A program made the position numbers and the translations under genes. This document shows positions 56,363 through 64,000 of a stretch of DNA of 64,000 nucleotides, piece after piece (the stretch's first letter is position 1; every line of letters starts with the position of its first letter). Location of the stretch: the NCBI RefSeq assembly GCF_003813985.1, contig NZ_CP033897.1, positions 992,001 to 1,056,000 on the forward strand. The letters are read 5' to 3'. Below the pieces are notes generated by a model, which did not search any database, was not told the origin of the DNA, and was given only the letters and a program-made list of their open reading frames with translations. Source of the stretch: Corynebacterium gerontici. GTDB taxonomy: Bacteria > Actinomycetota > Actinomycetes > Mycobacteriales > Mycobacteriaceae.

Positions 56363-58408
56363 ATGGCGTCTTCTGTGAAGCAGACTTCAGAGTTCATCCT
56401 GGATAAGGTCGGTGGCGCTGATAACATCGTGTCGCTCACTCACTGTGCGACTCGCTTGCGTTTCCAGCTCGCTGACCAGTCCAAGGCTGATCAAACCGCC
56501 CTCGATAACAACCCATCCGTCCTTGGTGTCGTACCCCAAGGTTCCACCGGCCTCCAGGTGGTCATGGGTGGATCAGTGGCAAATTACTACCAGGAGCTTC
56601 AGAAGCTCACCGGTGGCGAAACAGCCAAGTCTTCGGGCAAGAAGGAATACGGCGGGGCACGCGGTAAGTACTCCTGGCTCGATTATGGCTTCGAAGTGCT
56701 ATCTGATACTTTCCGCCCGATCCTCTGGGCCCTGCTCGGTGCATCGCTGATTATCACCATGCTGGTGCTGGCTGACACTTTCGGTTGGCAAGATTTCCGC
56801 GCAGAACAGCAGCCACCGACGTACCAGTTCATGCACGCCATGTGGCGTTCCGTGTTTTACTTCCTGCCCATCATGGTTGGCGCAACCGCTGCTCGTAAGC
56901 TCGGCGCTAACGAGTGGGTTGGGGCAGCGATTCCTGCAGCACTTCTGACCCCGGAGTTCCTGGCTATGAAGGAGCTTCCAGAGACCATCGTTACGCAGTC
57001 CGCTGCCGGTACTGATGTGTACAAGGTGCCGGTATTCGGTATCACCATGGTGCTCAATGATTACGGCGGACAGGTATTCCCGCCGCTGTTGGCAGCTATC
57101 GGTCTGTTCTGGGTTGAGAAGTTGTTTAAGAAGATCATCCCTGAAGCGGTGCACATGGTGTTCGTGCCATTCTTCTCGCTGCTCATCATGATCCCGCTGA
57201 CCGCATTCCTGCTTGGCCCCATCGGTATCTATGCAGGCGTCGGAATCTCCAATTTCCTCTCTGCGGTTAATAACTTCAGCCCGTTGCTCTTGGCAATTGT
57301 GGTGCCATTGCTGTATCCATTCCTCGTGCCGCTTGGTCTGCACTGGCCGTTGAACGTCATCATGATTCAGAACATCGCAACCTTGGGTTACGACTTCATT
57401 CAGGGCCCGATGGGTGCATGGAACTTCGCCTGCTTCGGCGTTGTGACTGGTGTGTTGGTGCTCTCCATCAAGGAACGCAACTCCACCATGCGCCAGGTTT
57501 CCATGGGTGGCATGATGGCGGGTCTGCTCGGCGGTATTTCTGAGCCTTCCCTCTACGGTGTGCTGTTGCGCTTCCGTCGCTCCTACATGGCGCTGCTGCC
57601 AGGCTGTGCCATCGGTGGCTTGATCATGGGTCTGTTCGATGTGAAGGCAAAGGCCTTCGTGTTCACCTCGCTGCTGACCATCCCCGCTATGGAGCCAATG
57701 GGCGGTTACGCCATCGGGCTGGCGGTCGCGTTCGCTACTTCTTTGGTGCTGGTTATCGTCATGGATTACCGCACCAAAGAGGAAAAGGCTGAAATCCTTG
57801 AGCGTCTCGCCGCAGAGCGTGCTGACACAGAGGCTGAGGCAATCGCTTCTGAGGCTCCCGCCGCTGCTGCACCAGTAGCCGGTGCTGCCGCTGGTGGCGT
57901 AGCCACCGCAACCAAGCCAGTGAAGACTGCTCTCGAACCCGGTGCACTCACTCAGATCACCGCTCCGCTGCAGGGTAAGGCCGTCGCTCTTTCTGAGGTA
58001 CCGGACCCAATTTTTGCAGCCGGCAAGCTTGGCCAGGGTGTGGCAATTCAGCCCACCGGCAGCGAGGTCGTCGCACCTGCCGACGCCACCGTGCTGACGG
58101 TACAGAAGTCCGGTCACGCTGTTGGTCTGCGACTGGATTCCGGTGTGGATCTCCTGGTTCACGTCGGCATCGACACCGTGCAGCTCAACGGTGAAGGCTT
58201 CACCGTCCACGTGGAAAAGAAGCAACACGTCAAGGCTGGTGAAAAGCTCATCAGCTTCGATCCCTCCTTCATCGAATCCAAGGGTTATAACACCATCACG
58301 CCTGTGCTGGTGACCAACACCCCGAAGTTTGAGGCGGTTCAAGGTGCTACCGCTGACAATGCCGACGCCAATACCGTGGTGATCACCACGAAGGCGAAGG
58401 AAGCATAA
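56363..58408 (+). CDS. ptsG: Glucose-specific PTS enzyme II (EIIBCA)
   Basis: 681 residues in the order B-C-A. The EIIB domain has the phosphorylation Cys in LTHCATRLRF (Cys about residue 29). The EIIC domain has about ten hydrophobic helices (e.g. FRPILWALLGASLIITMLVL; GGISEPSLYGVLLRF). An Ala-rich linker (about 490-525) leads to the EIIA domain with HVGIDTVQLNGEGF (His of LLVHVG). Length and sequence match C. glutamicum PtsG, located between rpsA and coaE there too. It imports and phosphorylates glucose. A strong hairpin follows. Confidence 0.95.
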   Translation: MASSVKQTSEFILDKVGGADNIVSLTHCATRLRFQLADQSKADQTALDNNPSVLGVVPQGSTGLQVVMGGSVANYYQELQKLTGGETAKSSGKKEYGGARGKYSWLDYGFEVLSDTFRPILWALLGASLIITMLVLADTFGWQDFRAEQQPPTYQFMHAMWRSVFYFLPIMVGATAARKLGANEWVGAAIPAALLTPEFLAMKELPETIVTQSAAGTDVYKVPVFGITMVLNDYGGQVFPPLLAAIGLFWVEKLFKKIIPEAVHMVFVPFFSLLIMIPLTAFLLGPIGIYAGVGISNFLSAVNNFSPLLLAIVVPLLYPFLVPLGLHWPLNVIMIQNIATLGYDFIQGPMGAWNFACFGVVTGVLVLSIKERNSTMRQVSMGGMMAGLLGGISEPSLYGVLLRFRRSYMALLPGCAIGGLIMGLFDVKAKAFVFTSLLTIPAMEPMGGYAIGLAVAFATSLVLVIVMDYRTKEEKAEILERLAAERADTEAEAIASEAPAAAAPVAGAAAGGVATATKPVKTALEPGALTQITAPLQGKAVALSEVPDPIFAAGKLGQGVAIQPTGSEVVAPADATVLTVQKSGHAVGLRLDSGVDLLVHVGIDTVQLNGEGFTVHVEKKQHVKAGEKLISFDPSFIESKGYNTITPVLVTNTPKFEAVQGATADNADANTVVITTKAKEA

Positions 58409-58422
58409 AGATTCTTCAACCA

Positions 58423-58456
58423 AATTGAGCCGCTCCGTTTTCGGAGCGGCTCAATT
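58423..58456. terminator. Bidirectional hairpin between ptsG and DUF4862 gene
   Basis: Perfect 15-bp stem AATTGAGCCGCTCCG / CGGAGCGGCTCAATT with a TTTT loop, ending 1 bp from the stop of the convergent gene. Confidence 0.85.
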
Positions 58457-58457
58457 G

Positions 58458-59336
58458 CTATGTGCAGCAGAGGTAAATGTTTTCGATCATTCCTAATCGC
58501 TCTTGCAGCGTGGCATGTTGAGGAACACAACACTTTGCGCCGAGGTACGCCACTTCACCAGCCAGCTCGCTGGCCTTCGCTACTTGTTCCGGTGTCATCA
58601 ATGATGCCGGTTCATCGCTACTCAGTGGCAGGTGTCCATCAATCCATGCCGGACCGTACTCGGTGGCTAGAGGGGAAGCCCCGGAGAAAATGACCCCGGC
58701 CAGCAGTCCACTTTCCGCGGCCTCGGCGACGTGTTCGTTCGGGCGCTGATCGCCACGTGACCCCACAGCGGAGCGTCCCCAGTTCAGTGAACAGTGCACG
58801 CCCGCGGCATGTGCTACTGCGAGTTCTTCTTCGAGCAACAAGAATCCCTTTTCTGCCTGATGTTCTTCGGATTGCTCATCGCAGTGTTCAATCACGATAC
58901 GGGCACCGCACCAGTCCCATTCCAAAAGGGTTTCAAGCGATTCCTGAAACGCCTCTGGAGTGGCACGATTCGTGGGGGCGGAATGTAACGCCACCCAATC
59001 AACGATGTGTCCATGATCCTGGTGCAGCGCCTCCAGTGCGTCACGTAACTGTGAGGTGAACTCTAGCGCTTTGGCTCTGCCGGAGACCTCGGGAGAAGCG
59101 AGGCCGAAGTTTGGGTCATCCCACACATTCACCATGGTGCCCGGAATTGCTGTCAGCACACTGTGCGTGAAACGGCCTTCCAACATTTCGCCGAGCACGC
59201 CTTGGTGAAGTTGGCCGGGATACGGGATTTCTAAACCATCAACCCAACCGGTTTGAGCGAGCAGGTCGTAGTATTCCCGCTGACTTTCAAGATCGCTTGG
59301 CTGTGAGGCATAAGCGCCAACGACAAAGTGTTTCAT
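58458..59336 (-). CDS. DUF4862 protein in sialidase operon, function unknown
   Basis: 292 residues, no signal peptide. The sequence looks like an (alpha/beta)8 sugar-isomerase-like fold (inference). Candidate active-site residues at strand ends are Glu36 (LEIPYPG), His118 (ALHSAP), Glu150-His151-Asp153 (VIEHCD), Asn185 (LNWGR) and His235. It begins 2 bp after the stop of the NanT-like gene and is the last gene of the operon nanH-nanT-DUF4862, so it very likely acts on sialic acid or a breakdown product in the cytoplasm. It resembles none of NanA, NanE, NanK or NanM that I can recognise. Confidence 0.75.
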   Translation of the reverse strand: MKHFVVGAYASQPSDLESQREYYDLLAQTGWVDGLEIPYPGQLHQGVLGEMLEGRFTHSVLTAIPGTMVNVWDDPNFGLASPEVSGRAKALEFTSQLRDALEALHQDHGHIVDWVALHSAPTNRATPEAFQESLETLLEWDWCGARIVIEHCDEQSEEHQAEKGFLLLEEELAVAHAAGVHCSLNWGRSAVGSRGDQRPNEHVAEAAESGLLAGVIFSGASPLATEYGPAWIDGHLPLSSDEPASLMTPEQVAKASELAGEVAYLGAKCCVPQHATLQERLGMIENIYLCCT

Positions 59337-59338
59337 GG

Positions 59339-60811
59339 TTATGCCCTCGCGATGATTTCATCGTTGCCGTCCTCGGGGCGAACCGCGGAGACGTCGACAA
59401 GCTTTTGTAACGCGCGGGGAAGATTTAGGCCGATTGACAAGACCACTAATCCCGCAAATCCGACAGAGAGAACCGCCAACGCTCCACCAAAGCCCAAGGA
59501 GCCACCGGCAAGAGCAGCGCCAAGCACGGGGCCGACAGCACCGCCGAGCGCACCGACGTTGTAGCAGAACCCCAGCCCAGCGGCGCGTCGCTCGATGGGG
59601 AAGTAGGATGCCACCCACTTCGGCAGCAGTCCAGAGATGCCTTGACCGAACATCTGGTTCACAAAGAGCAACACCGCCACCAGCGCAACGAGCTCGCCAT
59701 TTTGCATGAACAGGGGGAACACGATGGTTTGGGAGATGATGATGGAGATGGCATACCAACGACGCATACCGAAGCGATCGCCCGCGAAACCGGCGAGGAT
59801 ATAGCCAGCCGCATTGCCGAAACCTGCGAAAGTGATCACGTTCGCAACCGTGTCCGGATCCATGCCTACGTCTTTGAGATAGGTAGGCAGCAGACCCTGG
59901 ATGGGCCAGGTGTACATGAAGGAGGCAAAGATCGTTACCATTATGGCCACGCCAATGACCCAGCGCTTCGGATCAAACTGATACACGAAGAAGATGAAGA
60001 TGCCGGCGCAGAGCACGCTCAGCGGCACAATGACTGCGGCGCCCACTAGGCGGGAGAAAATGAGCAGCAGGAACAACGCGGCCAGCACCACCAACACGAC
60101 GTTCAAGGCGCGACGCGAACCGCCGAAAAGAACGGCGAGCATATCGTGCTGTGCTTCTTTGCTCTGCTGTCGCTCTTCCCAATCGTCGGCCTCCGGCAGG
60201 GAGCGTCGCATGTAAATGGCCACCACGATGGGCACGATGCCCGTGAGGAACAATGCGCGCCAGCCCCAACCGGGGTGCCAGCTTTCTACCCACGACACCA
60301 AGTACTTGTCCACCTGGGCAGCCAGAATCACACCGAAGGCGAAACCGGAGAGTAGAAAGCCGGAGGCCTTATTGCGCATGTGCCTCGGCCAAGATTCGAT
60401 GATGTAGGTCGCCGAGGAAGAATACTCGCCTGCCATGGCAAAGCCGATCACCAGGCGGCAAATGAAGAGCAACCAAAATCCCGGAGAAAACGCCATGAGG
60501 ATTGAGCCGGCCGCGAACAGAACGATCGAGGCGACCATCGCAGGTTTGCGTCCCAACTTGTCGGCCATAGCACCGAGCACCAATCCGCCGAGCCAACGAG
60601 AAATGAAAGCGGCGGAAACCAGCGCGGCTGACTGCACCAGGCTCAATCCGAAGGCGTCTCGGATGGCTGGCAGTGCAAAGGAGATGAGCACGAAATCGTA
60701 GCCGTCGAGCAACACACCGAGCCAGGCTGCAAAGAAGGCCTTCCACTTTTCTTTGCTCAGTTGCTTATACCAGGGTTGGTTGGCGGCATCCGCTGCCGTG
60801 CGAGCGTTCAT
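59339..60811 (-). CDS. nanT: NanT-like sialic-acid MFS transporter
   Basis: 490 residues, 12-14 membrane helices. It is closely similar to E. coli NanT across its length, including FAAWLGVLLDGYDFVLISFA, then AAFISRWLGGLVLGAMADKL, then GEYSSSATYIIESWPRHMRN, then KASGFL, and GQGISGLLPKWVASYFP. It is probably a proton symporter for N-acetylneuraminate. It is the middle gene of the operon: 33 bp after the sialidase and 2 bp before DUF4862. Confidence 0.88.
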   Translation of the reverse strand: MNARTAADAANQPWYKQLSKEKWKAFFAAWLGVLLDGYDFVLISFALPAIRDAFGLSLVQSAALVSAAFISRWLGGLVLGAMADKLGRKPAMVASIVLFAAGSILMAFSPGFWLLFICRLVIGFAMAGEYSSSATYIIESWPRHMRNKASGFLLSGFAFGVILAAQVDKYLVSWVESWHPGWGWRALFLTGIVPIVVAIYMRRSLPEADDWEERQQSKEAQHDMLAVLFGGSRRALNVVLVVLAALFLLLIFSRLVGAAVIVPLSVLCAGIFIFFVYQFDPKRWVIGVAIMVTIFASFMYTWPIQGLLPTYLKDVGMDPDTVANVITFAGFGNAAGYILAGFAGDRFGMRRWYAISIIISQTIVFPLFMQNGELVALVAVLLFVNQMFGQGISGLLPKWVASYFPIERRAAGLGFCYNVGALGGAVGPVLGAALAGGSLGFGGALAVLSVGFAGLVVLSIGLNLPRALQKLVDVSAVRPEDGNDEIIARA

Positions 60812-60844
60812 GGCTAAGAGGTCCTTTCCGAACGTTTGAGGGTG

Positions 60845-63145
60845 CTAAGCGAGGGTCTGGCGCGAACCTTGCAGCCACGCCAGGGGGATGCGGCTGAAAT
60901 ACAGCCCTTGTGTTTCGCGTTCCCACAGCAAACCGATGTCACCATCCGCAAGCTGAGTCATGCATTGATAGACGTAGTGGCGAGGTTGGAATACCCGATT
61001 GTGCGGCCAGGTCTGCCCTTCATCGAAGCTGAGTCGGAGCACGCCGCATCCGCGGAAGGGCAGCATCTGCGAGGCATTCGCGAACACCAGGGCCTTATTA
61101 CCTTCCGCATCGATGGAAATGGCGTTGGGCTGGGAGAAAATCTCCGTGAGCTGTTCTGCATAGTCCACTTCACCCCAGGTCTCACCGCCGTCCTCGGACA
61201 CAGCATGTCCAACCCTGCCGGAGGGGTGCTGGTTGCGCATGTAGACGTGCACGCGGCCTTCGCCGTCCTCAACGAGCACCGATTCATGCAGTGAACCGCG
61301 ATCATCGCTGAGGTTGCGCGAGTGGATTTGCTTGCCGAACAAGTCGCGATTGTCATTTGGGGAGGCACCACGCCGCCAGGTTTGCCCCGCATCGTCGGTG
61401 AAAATGGCGCAGCAGGAGAAGGTTTTGCCCTCTTCGTGATTGAAATACGCCGGTACCAGGATGCGCCCTGCGTGCTTGCCGTGACGCAATTGGATGCCAT
61501 TGCCCGGTGAGGTCCCGATGAAGCGCATCCACGGTTCCTTAATTTGTGCGGTGATATCCACGGGAGCTGACCAACTTGCTCCTTCGTCGTCGCTGGTGAT
61601 CACCTGCACATACGCGCTTCGGTGGCTGAATAGACTTTCTGCGGAGTCCGCACCATAGGCGAGATAAATATTGCCGGCAGGTGATCCCCCAGCATCGACG
61701 TTGCCTTGGGCATCGACACGAAAATTGGTGGGTGTGCCGTCAAGCTTTTCGACGCCCCCTTCGCCCTTCAACACATACTGTTCTCCTTGGCGATCATGCA
61801 GCAGCATTTCCCCGGACTCGTTGAAGCCGGTGCCAACTTCGCAGTTTGGCTGGCCGATTCCGCCGGGGAAGTGGTCGATCACCACCAGCACCTTTCCGCT
61901 GTCTCGGTCTTGAACCAGGACGGAATCGATCACACTGGCCCCGAGGCGGCCTTCGCCGGGGTATTCGATCAGTGTCTGCATCGCTTCCCATGTGCGTCCG
62001 TCGTCCAGGCTGCGGCGCATGACGAAGTCAATGTCATTTGGGCTGTCATTGGCGATGCTTACTCGTCGGTCAGCGCCAGCGAGGATCACTCCGGAATCGA
62101 GCTTGAGCAGCGAGGGGATTCTGTAACTTTTGGAACCGTGAAAGCCGGTATCGAACAGCGCCCTCGTTTCGATTGGGCTCACGCCTGCGAGACGCTTGAC
62201 TTGAGCATCGCTAAGAACTGAGTCAAAGATCGCGGCAGTTTGCGCCTCACCAAATAGCCGTGACTGTTCAAGATTCATACCAACGGTAACCGCAGTGATT
62301 GGGGCGACGTCACCGAAGAAGCAGGCACCGGGTTCAAGTGCTACTTGATAGCCGTCCACGTAGAGCACGAGTGCTCCGCGTCCGGACACAAGGACAACGT
62401 CGTGCCATTCACCGTCGTCCCATTGCCCGGGCGCATGTACGCTCGCCAGCGTACTGGTGTGATCACGGGCGATGTAGCGCAGGCCTCCGTCGAGAAGCTC
62501 AAGGGTGAGAGTGCCTTGCTCGCCGCGTGCCTCAATGATGGTGCCGCCCTGGCCGAGCCCGCGGGAGCGGAAGCGTGCCCGCCAGGCTCCGGATTGCAGT
62601 TCGCCACAGCGGCGAGCGTCTCTCGGGGAAAGGTGTGATGCAGCGAATTCAACGAACGGGACTGCAGCGGATGCCTTTGCCACCATTTGGGCGGTGCGGA
62701 GTGCTTCGCTGTGCAACTCGAGCGATTGAACTTCCATGATCTCTGCGGGATCAATGCGGATCTCGGAGACCTGTAGTTCCTTGAACCAGCCGATTGGGGT
62801 GGTGTGAAACGCCGCATATCCGTCGATGTACAGGGCGAGCCCCTGCTGGTCGGCAACGAGGCCGAGGGTGTGGAGCTTTGAGTCGTCAAGCCCGAGTGTG
62901 TCTTCAGCATCCAGATGTCTGTGGACGTGACCAATACGCAAATGACCGTCAATTCGGCCGCCCGTGATGTTCAAGCTGAGGTGCCCGGCGTCGCCGTGAA
63001 TGCTGAGCAATGCTCCGTCGATGCTGGATCGGAACTGGAGGGTCAATGTGCCCTCGAGGCAATCGCGCAGTGATCCGAGAGCGTTTGCTGGGATGGTGTG
63101 CGGCACTGGGCTGCTGAAGTGCAGCATTGATGAATGTGTACTCAC
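60845..63145 (-). CDS. nanH: Sialidase (exo-alpha-sialidase, GH33) with two ConA-like N-terminal domains
   Basis: 766 residues. Two similar concanavalin-like (LamG) domains (about 25-150 and 175-310) precede a six-bladed sialidase domain (about 325-755). The catalytic Arg is in SYRIPSL (Arg342). Five Asp-boxes are visible (SLDDGRTW 379, SDDEGASW 518, TDDAGQTW 583, SEDGGETW 650, SFDEGQTW 706). The acid region is DSPNDID (367-373), the Glu is in ESVLVEDG, and the candidate nucleophile Tyr is in HYVYQCMTQ (723-731). GTG start 63145 with AAAGGA. There is no signal peptide, sortase motif or C-terminal helix, so as written the enzyme would be cytoplasmic. First gene of the nan operon. Confidence 0.9.
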   Translation of the reverse strand: MSTHSSMLHFSSPVPHTIPANALGSLRDCLEGTLTLQFRSSIDGALLSIHGDAGHLSLNITGGRIDGHLRIGHVHRHLDAEDTLGLDDSKLHTLGLVADQQGLALYIDGYAAFHTTPIGWFKELQVSEIRIDPAEIMEVQSLELHSEALRTAQMVAKASAAVPFVEFAASHLSPRDARRCGELQSGAWRARFRSRGLGQGGTIIEARGEQGTLTLELLDGGLRYIARDHTSTLASVHAPGQWDDGEWHDVVLVSGRGALVLYVDGYQVALEPGACFFGDVAPITAVTVGMNLEQSRLFGEAQTAAIFDSVLSDAQVKRLAGVSPIETRALFDTGFHGSKSYRIPSLLKLDSGVILAGADRRVSIANDSPNDIDFVMRRSLDDGRTWEAMQTLIEYPGEGRLGASVIDSVLVQDRDSGKVLVVIDHFPGGIGQPNCEVGTGFNESGEMLLHDRQGEQYVLKGEGGVEKLDGTPTNFRVDAQGNVDAGGSPAGNIYLAYGADSAESLFSHRSAYVQVITSDDEGASWSAPVDITAQIKEPWMRFIGTSPGNGIQLRHGKHAGRILVPAYFNHEEGKTFSCCAIFTDDAGQTWRRGASPNDNRDLFGKQIHSRNLSDDRGSLHESVLVEDGEGRVHVYMRNQHPSGRVGHAVSEDGGETWGEVDYAEQLTEIFSQPNAISIDAEGNKALVFANASQMLPFRGCGVLRLSFDEGQTWPHNRVFQPRHYVYQCMTQLADGDIGLLWERETQGLYFSRIPLAWLQGSRQTLA

Positions 63146-63176
63146 TGTTTTCCTTTGTGGTCTCGCGGAAAGCGAT

Positions 63177-63203
63177 GTAAGACGTCTGACAAGTTCGTTT
63201 ATA
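63177..63203 (-). promoter_or_regulatory. Promoter and candidate operator of the sialidase operon
   Basis: The minus strand has TATAAA (63203-63198) as -10. The palindrome GTAAGAC-GTCTGAC (63177-63190, one mismatch) lies right after the expected transcription start. It is a likely repressor site (a NanR-type GntR protein is plausible). No regulator gene is in the cluster. Confidence 0.45.
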
Positions 63204-63278
63204 CATCAATGTGTTTTGGGTTAGGGCCAAAGATAACTGTGGTAGATGTCACTTCCTAGAAGGTTTGTACTGAAGCAC

Positions 63279-63284
63279 TACAGT
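63279..63284 (+). promoter_or_regulatory. -10 box of coaE
   Basis: TACAGT ends 8 bases before ATG 63293. AAGAAGG lies between and could also serve as a ribosome site, so leaderless status is uncertain here. Confidence 0.4.
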
Positions 63285-63292
63285 AAGAAGGC

Positions 63293-63874
63293 ATGAAGAT
63301 TGGTTTGACTGGAGGGATCGGCAGCGGAAAGAGCACCGTCGCACGGTTGATGGCTGCGCGAGGGGCACGGATTGTTGATGCGGATCACATTGCCCGTGAC
63401 ATTGTTAAACCCGGCAGCGCGGTTCTGCGGCAGCTAGCAACAACCTTTGGCGAGGACATCATCAATGATGACGGCAGTTTGAAGCGCCAAGAACTGGCAA
63501 GACGAGCCTTTGTGAGTGAAGAGAGCACACAACGGCTCAACGCAATCACGCACCCTGCTATAGCGAATGAAATCCGCCGGGCCTTGCAGCAAGATGGTAC
63601 CGTGGTGCTTGACCATCCGCTCTTGCTTGAAACTGCTTCAGATGCGTTGGTGGACTACGTCGTGGTGGTAGATGTACCGGCAGGTCAGCGAGTGCGCCGG
63701 TTGGTGGACCAGCGGGGATTGGACGCCGAAGATGCCAAAGCTCGGATCGCCCGACAGATGGGGGACGAGGAACGCCGACAAAGAGCGGATTACCTCATTG
63801 ACAATTCGGGTGACCTGCCCGCGTTGGAGCGTCAAGTGGAGCAGGTCTGGGAGGAGCTACACGCGCTACAGTAG
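63293..63874 (+). CDS. coaE: Dephospho-CoA kinase
   Basis: 193 residues. Last step of coenzyme A synthesis. P-loop GLTGGIGSGKSTVARLMAA, DADHIARDIVKPGSAVL, HPLLLETASDALVDYVVVVD and RIARQMGDEERRQRADYLI are standard CoaE blocks. Length is normal, without the long C-terminal UPF0157-like extension found in mycobacterial CoaE. It is followed 5 bp later by uvrB. Confidence 0.95.
   Translation: MKIGLTGGIGSGKSTVARLMAARGARIVDADHIARDIVKPGSAVLRQLATTFGEDIINDDGSLKRQELARRAFVSEESTQRLNAITHPAIANEIRRALQQDGTVVLDHPLLLETASDALVDYVVVVDVPAGQRVRRLVDQRGLDAEDAKARIARQMGDEERRQRADYLIDNSGDLPALERQVEQVWEELHALQ
63867..63872 (+). promoter_or_regulatory. -10 box of uvrB, leaderless arrangement
   Basis: TACAGT overlaps the coaE 3' end and ends 7 bases before ATG 63880. 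Confidence 0.5.
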
Positions 63875-63879
63875 AGCGC

Positions 63880-64000
63880 ATGGCTTTTGCTTCTGAGCAC
63901 CCCGAAAAAATCAACGCTGACCTCTCCGACTTTCGCCCTGTAGAAGAGGTAGAGCGCAGCGATGGCCAATTCGAGGTCGTGTCCGAATACCAGCCCGCCG
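63880..64000 (+). CDS. uvrB: UvrABC system protein B (3' truncated by window edge)
   Basis: Only the first 40 codons are present: MAFASEHPEKI, then FRPVEEVERSDGQFEVVSEY, then QPA. This matches the N-terminus of corynebacterial UvrB (helicase subunit of nucleotide excision repair), and uvrB follows coaE in this genus. The ATPase motifs lie outside the window. Confidence 0.87.
   Translation, partial: MAFASEHPEKINADLSDFRPVEEVERSDGQFEVVSEYQPA

Noticed and set aside
56699..58423. 574-residue open frame on the minus strand across ptsG
   Set aside because: Shadow frame with a His/Gln-rich composition and no domain. ptsG on the plus strand is complete.

Overview
The window is a contiguous chromosomal segment of a Corynebacterium species. 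The evidence is gene content and order: mscCG-like channel / ilvD / ilvB-ilvN-ilvC / cation-efflux gene / serA / leuB / FAH-family gene / gltX / tRNA-Gln / tRNA-Glu / ltbR / leuC-leuD / NUDIX / gpsA / ddl / DUF3515 / thiL / ung / DAK2 / recG / rsmD / coaD / polA / rpsA / ptsG / coaE / uvrB. This is the order I recall for C. glutamicum and its relatives, and the SerA, LeuB, PtsG, LysE and UvrB sequences closely resemble that lineage. I cannot name the species.

Layout. 1-1.5 kb: end of a ferric-siderophore ABC transporter. 1.6-4.2 kb: pfkA and gatB. 4.4-9.5 kb: a TetR regulator, the lysE/lysG amino-acid exporter pair, a glutathione-S-transferase-like reductase, a secreted DUF1524 nuclease and a DoxX protein. 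9.5-17.1 kb: branched-chain amino-acid genes (ilvD on the minus strand; ilvBNC on the plus strand behind a translational attenuator), with a PH-domain protein and a glutamate-exporter-type MscS channel between them. 17.1-21.4 kb: a cation exporter, a DUF262 (GmrSD-like) protein and a lipoprotein. 21.5-29.2 kb: serA, OsmC and acyl-CoA-dehydrogenase-like genes, leuB, a CBS/nucleotidyltransferase with an exonuclease, and an FAH-family enzyme. 29.4-33.5 kb: an HNH protein, isochorismate synthase, gltX, and tRNA-Gln plus two identical tRNA-Glu genes. 33.5-36.8 kb: an HD hydrolase, ltbR and leuCD. 36.8-47.2 kb: a dense housekeeping run. 47.2-50.8 kb: a polar amino-acid ABC transporter and a DUF368 protein. 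50.8-58.4 kb: tRNA-Leu, polA, a methyltransferase, rpsA and ptsG. 58.4-63.1 kb: a three-gene sialic-acid operon (sialidase, NanT-like transporter, DUF4862) lying between ptsG and coaE. 63.3-64 kb: coaE and the start of uvrB.

How the genes work together. gltX, tRNA-Gln, tRNA-Glu and gatB fit indirect Gln-tRNA synthesis (GluRS mischarging followed by GatCAB). ilv, leuB, leuCD and ltbR form most of the valine/isoleucine/leucine pathway. lysE and mscCG are amino-acid efflux routes. A striking feature is how often a TAnnnT -10 box ends 6-8 bases before a start codon with no Shine-Dalgarno sequence, so many genes here are probably read from leaderless mRNAs, including the ilvB leader peptide. No CRISPR array, insertion sequence or prophage was seen. 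The most interesting accessory feature is the sialidase operon, whose last gene (DUF4862) may be an undescribed step in sialic-acid use.
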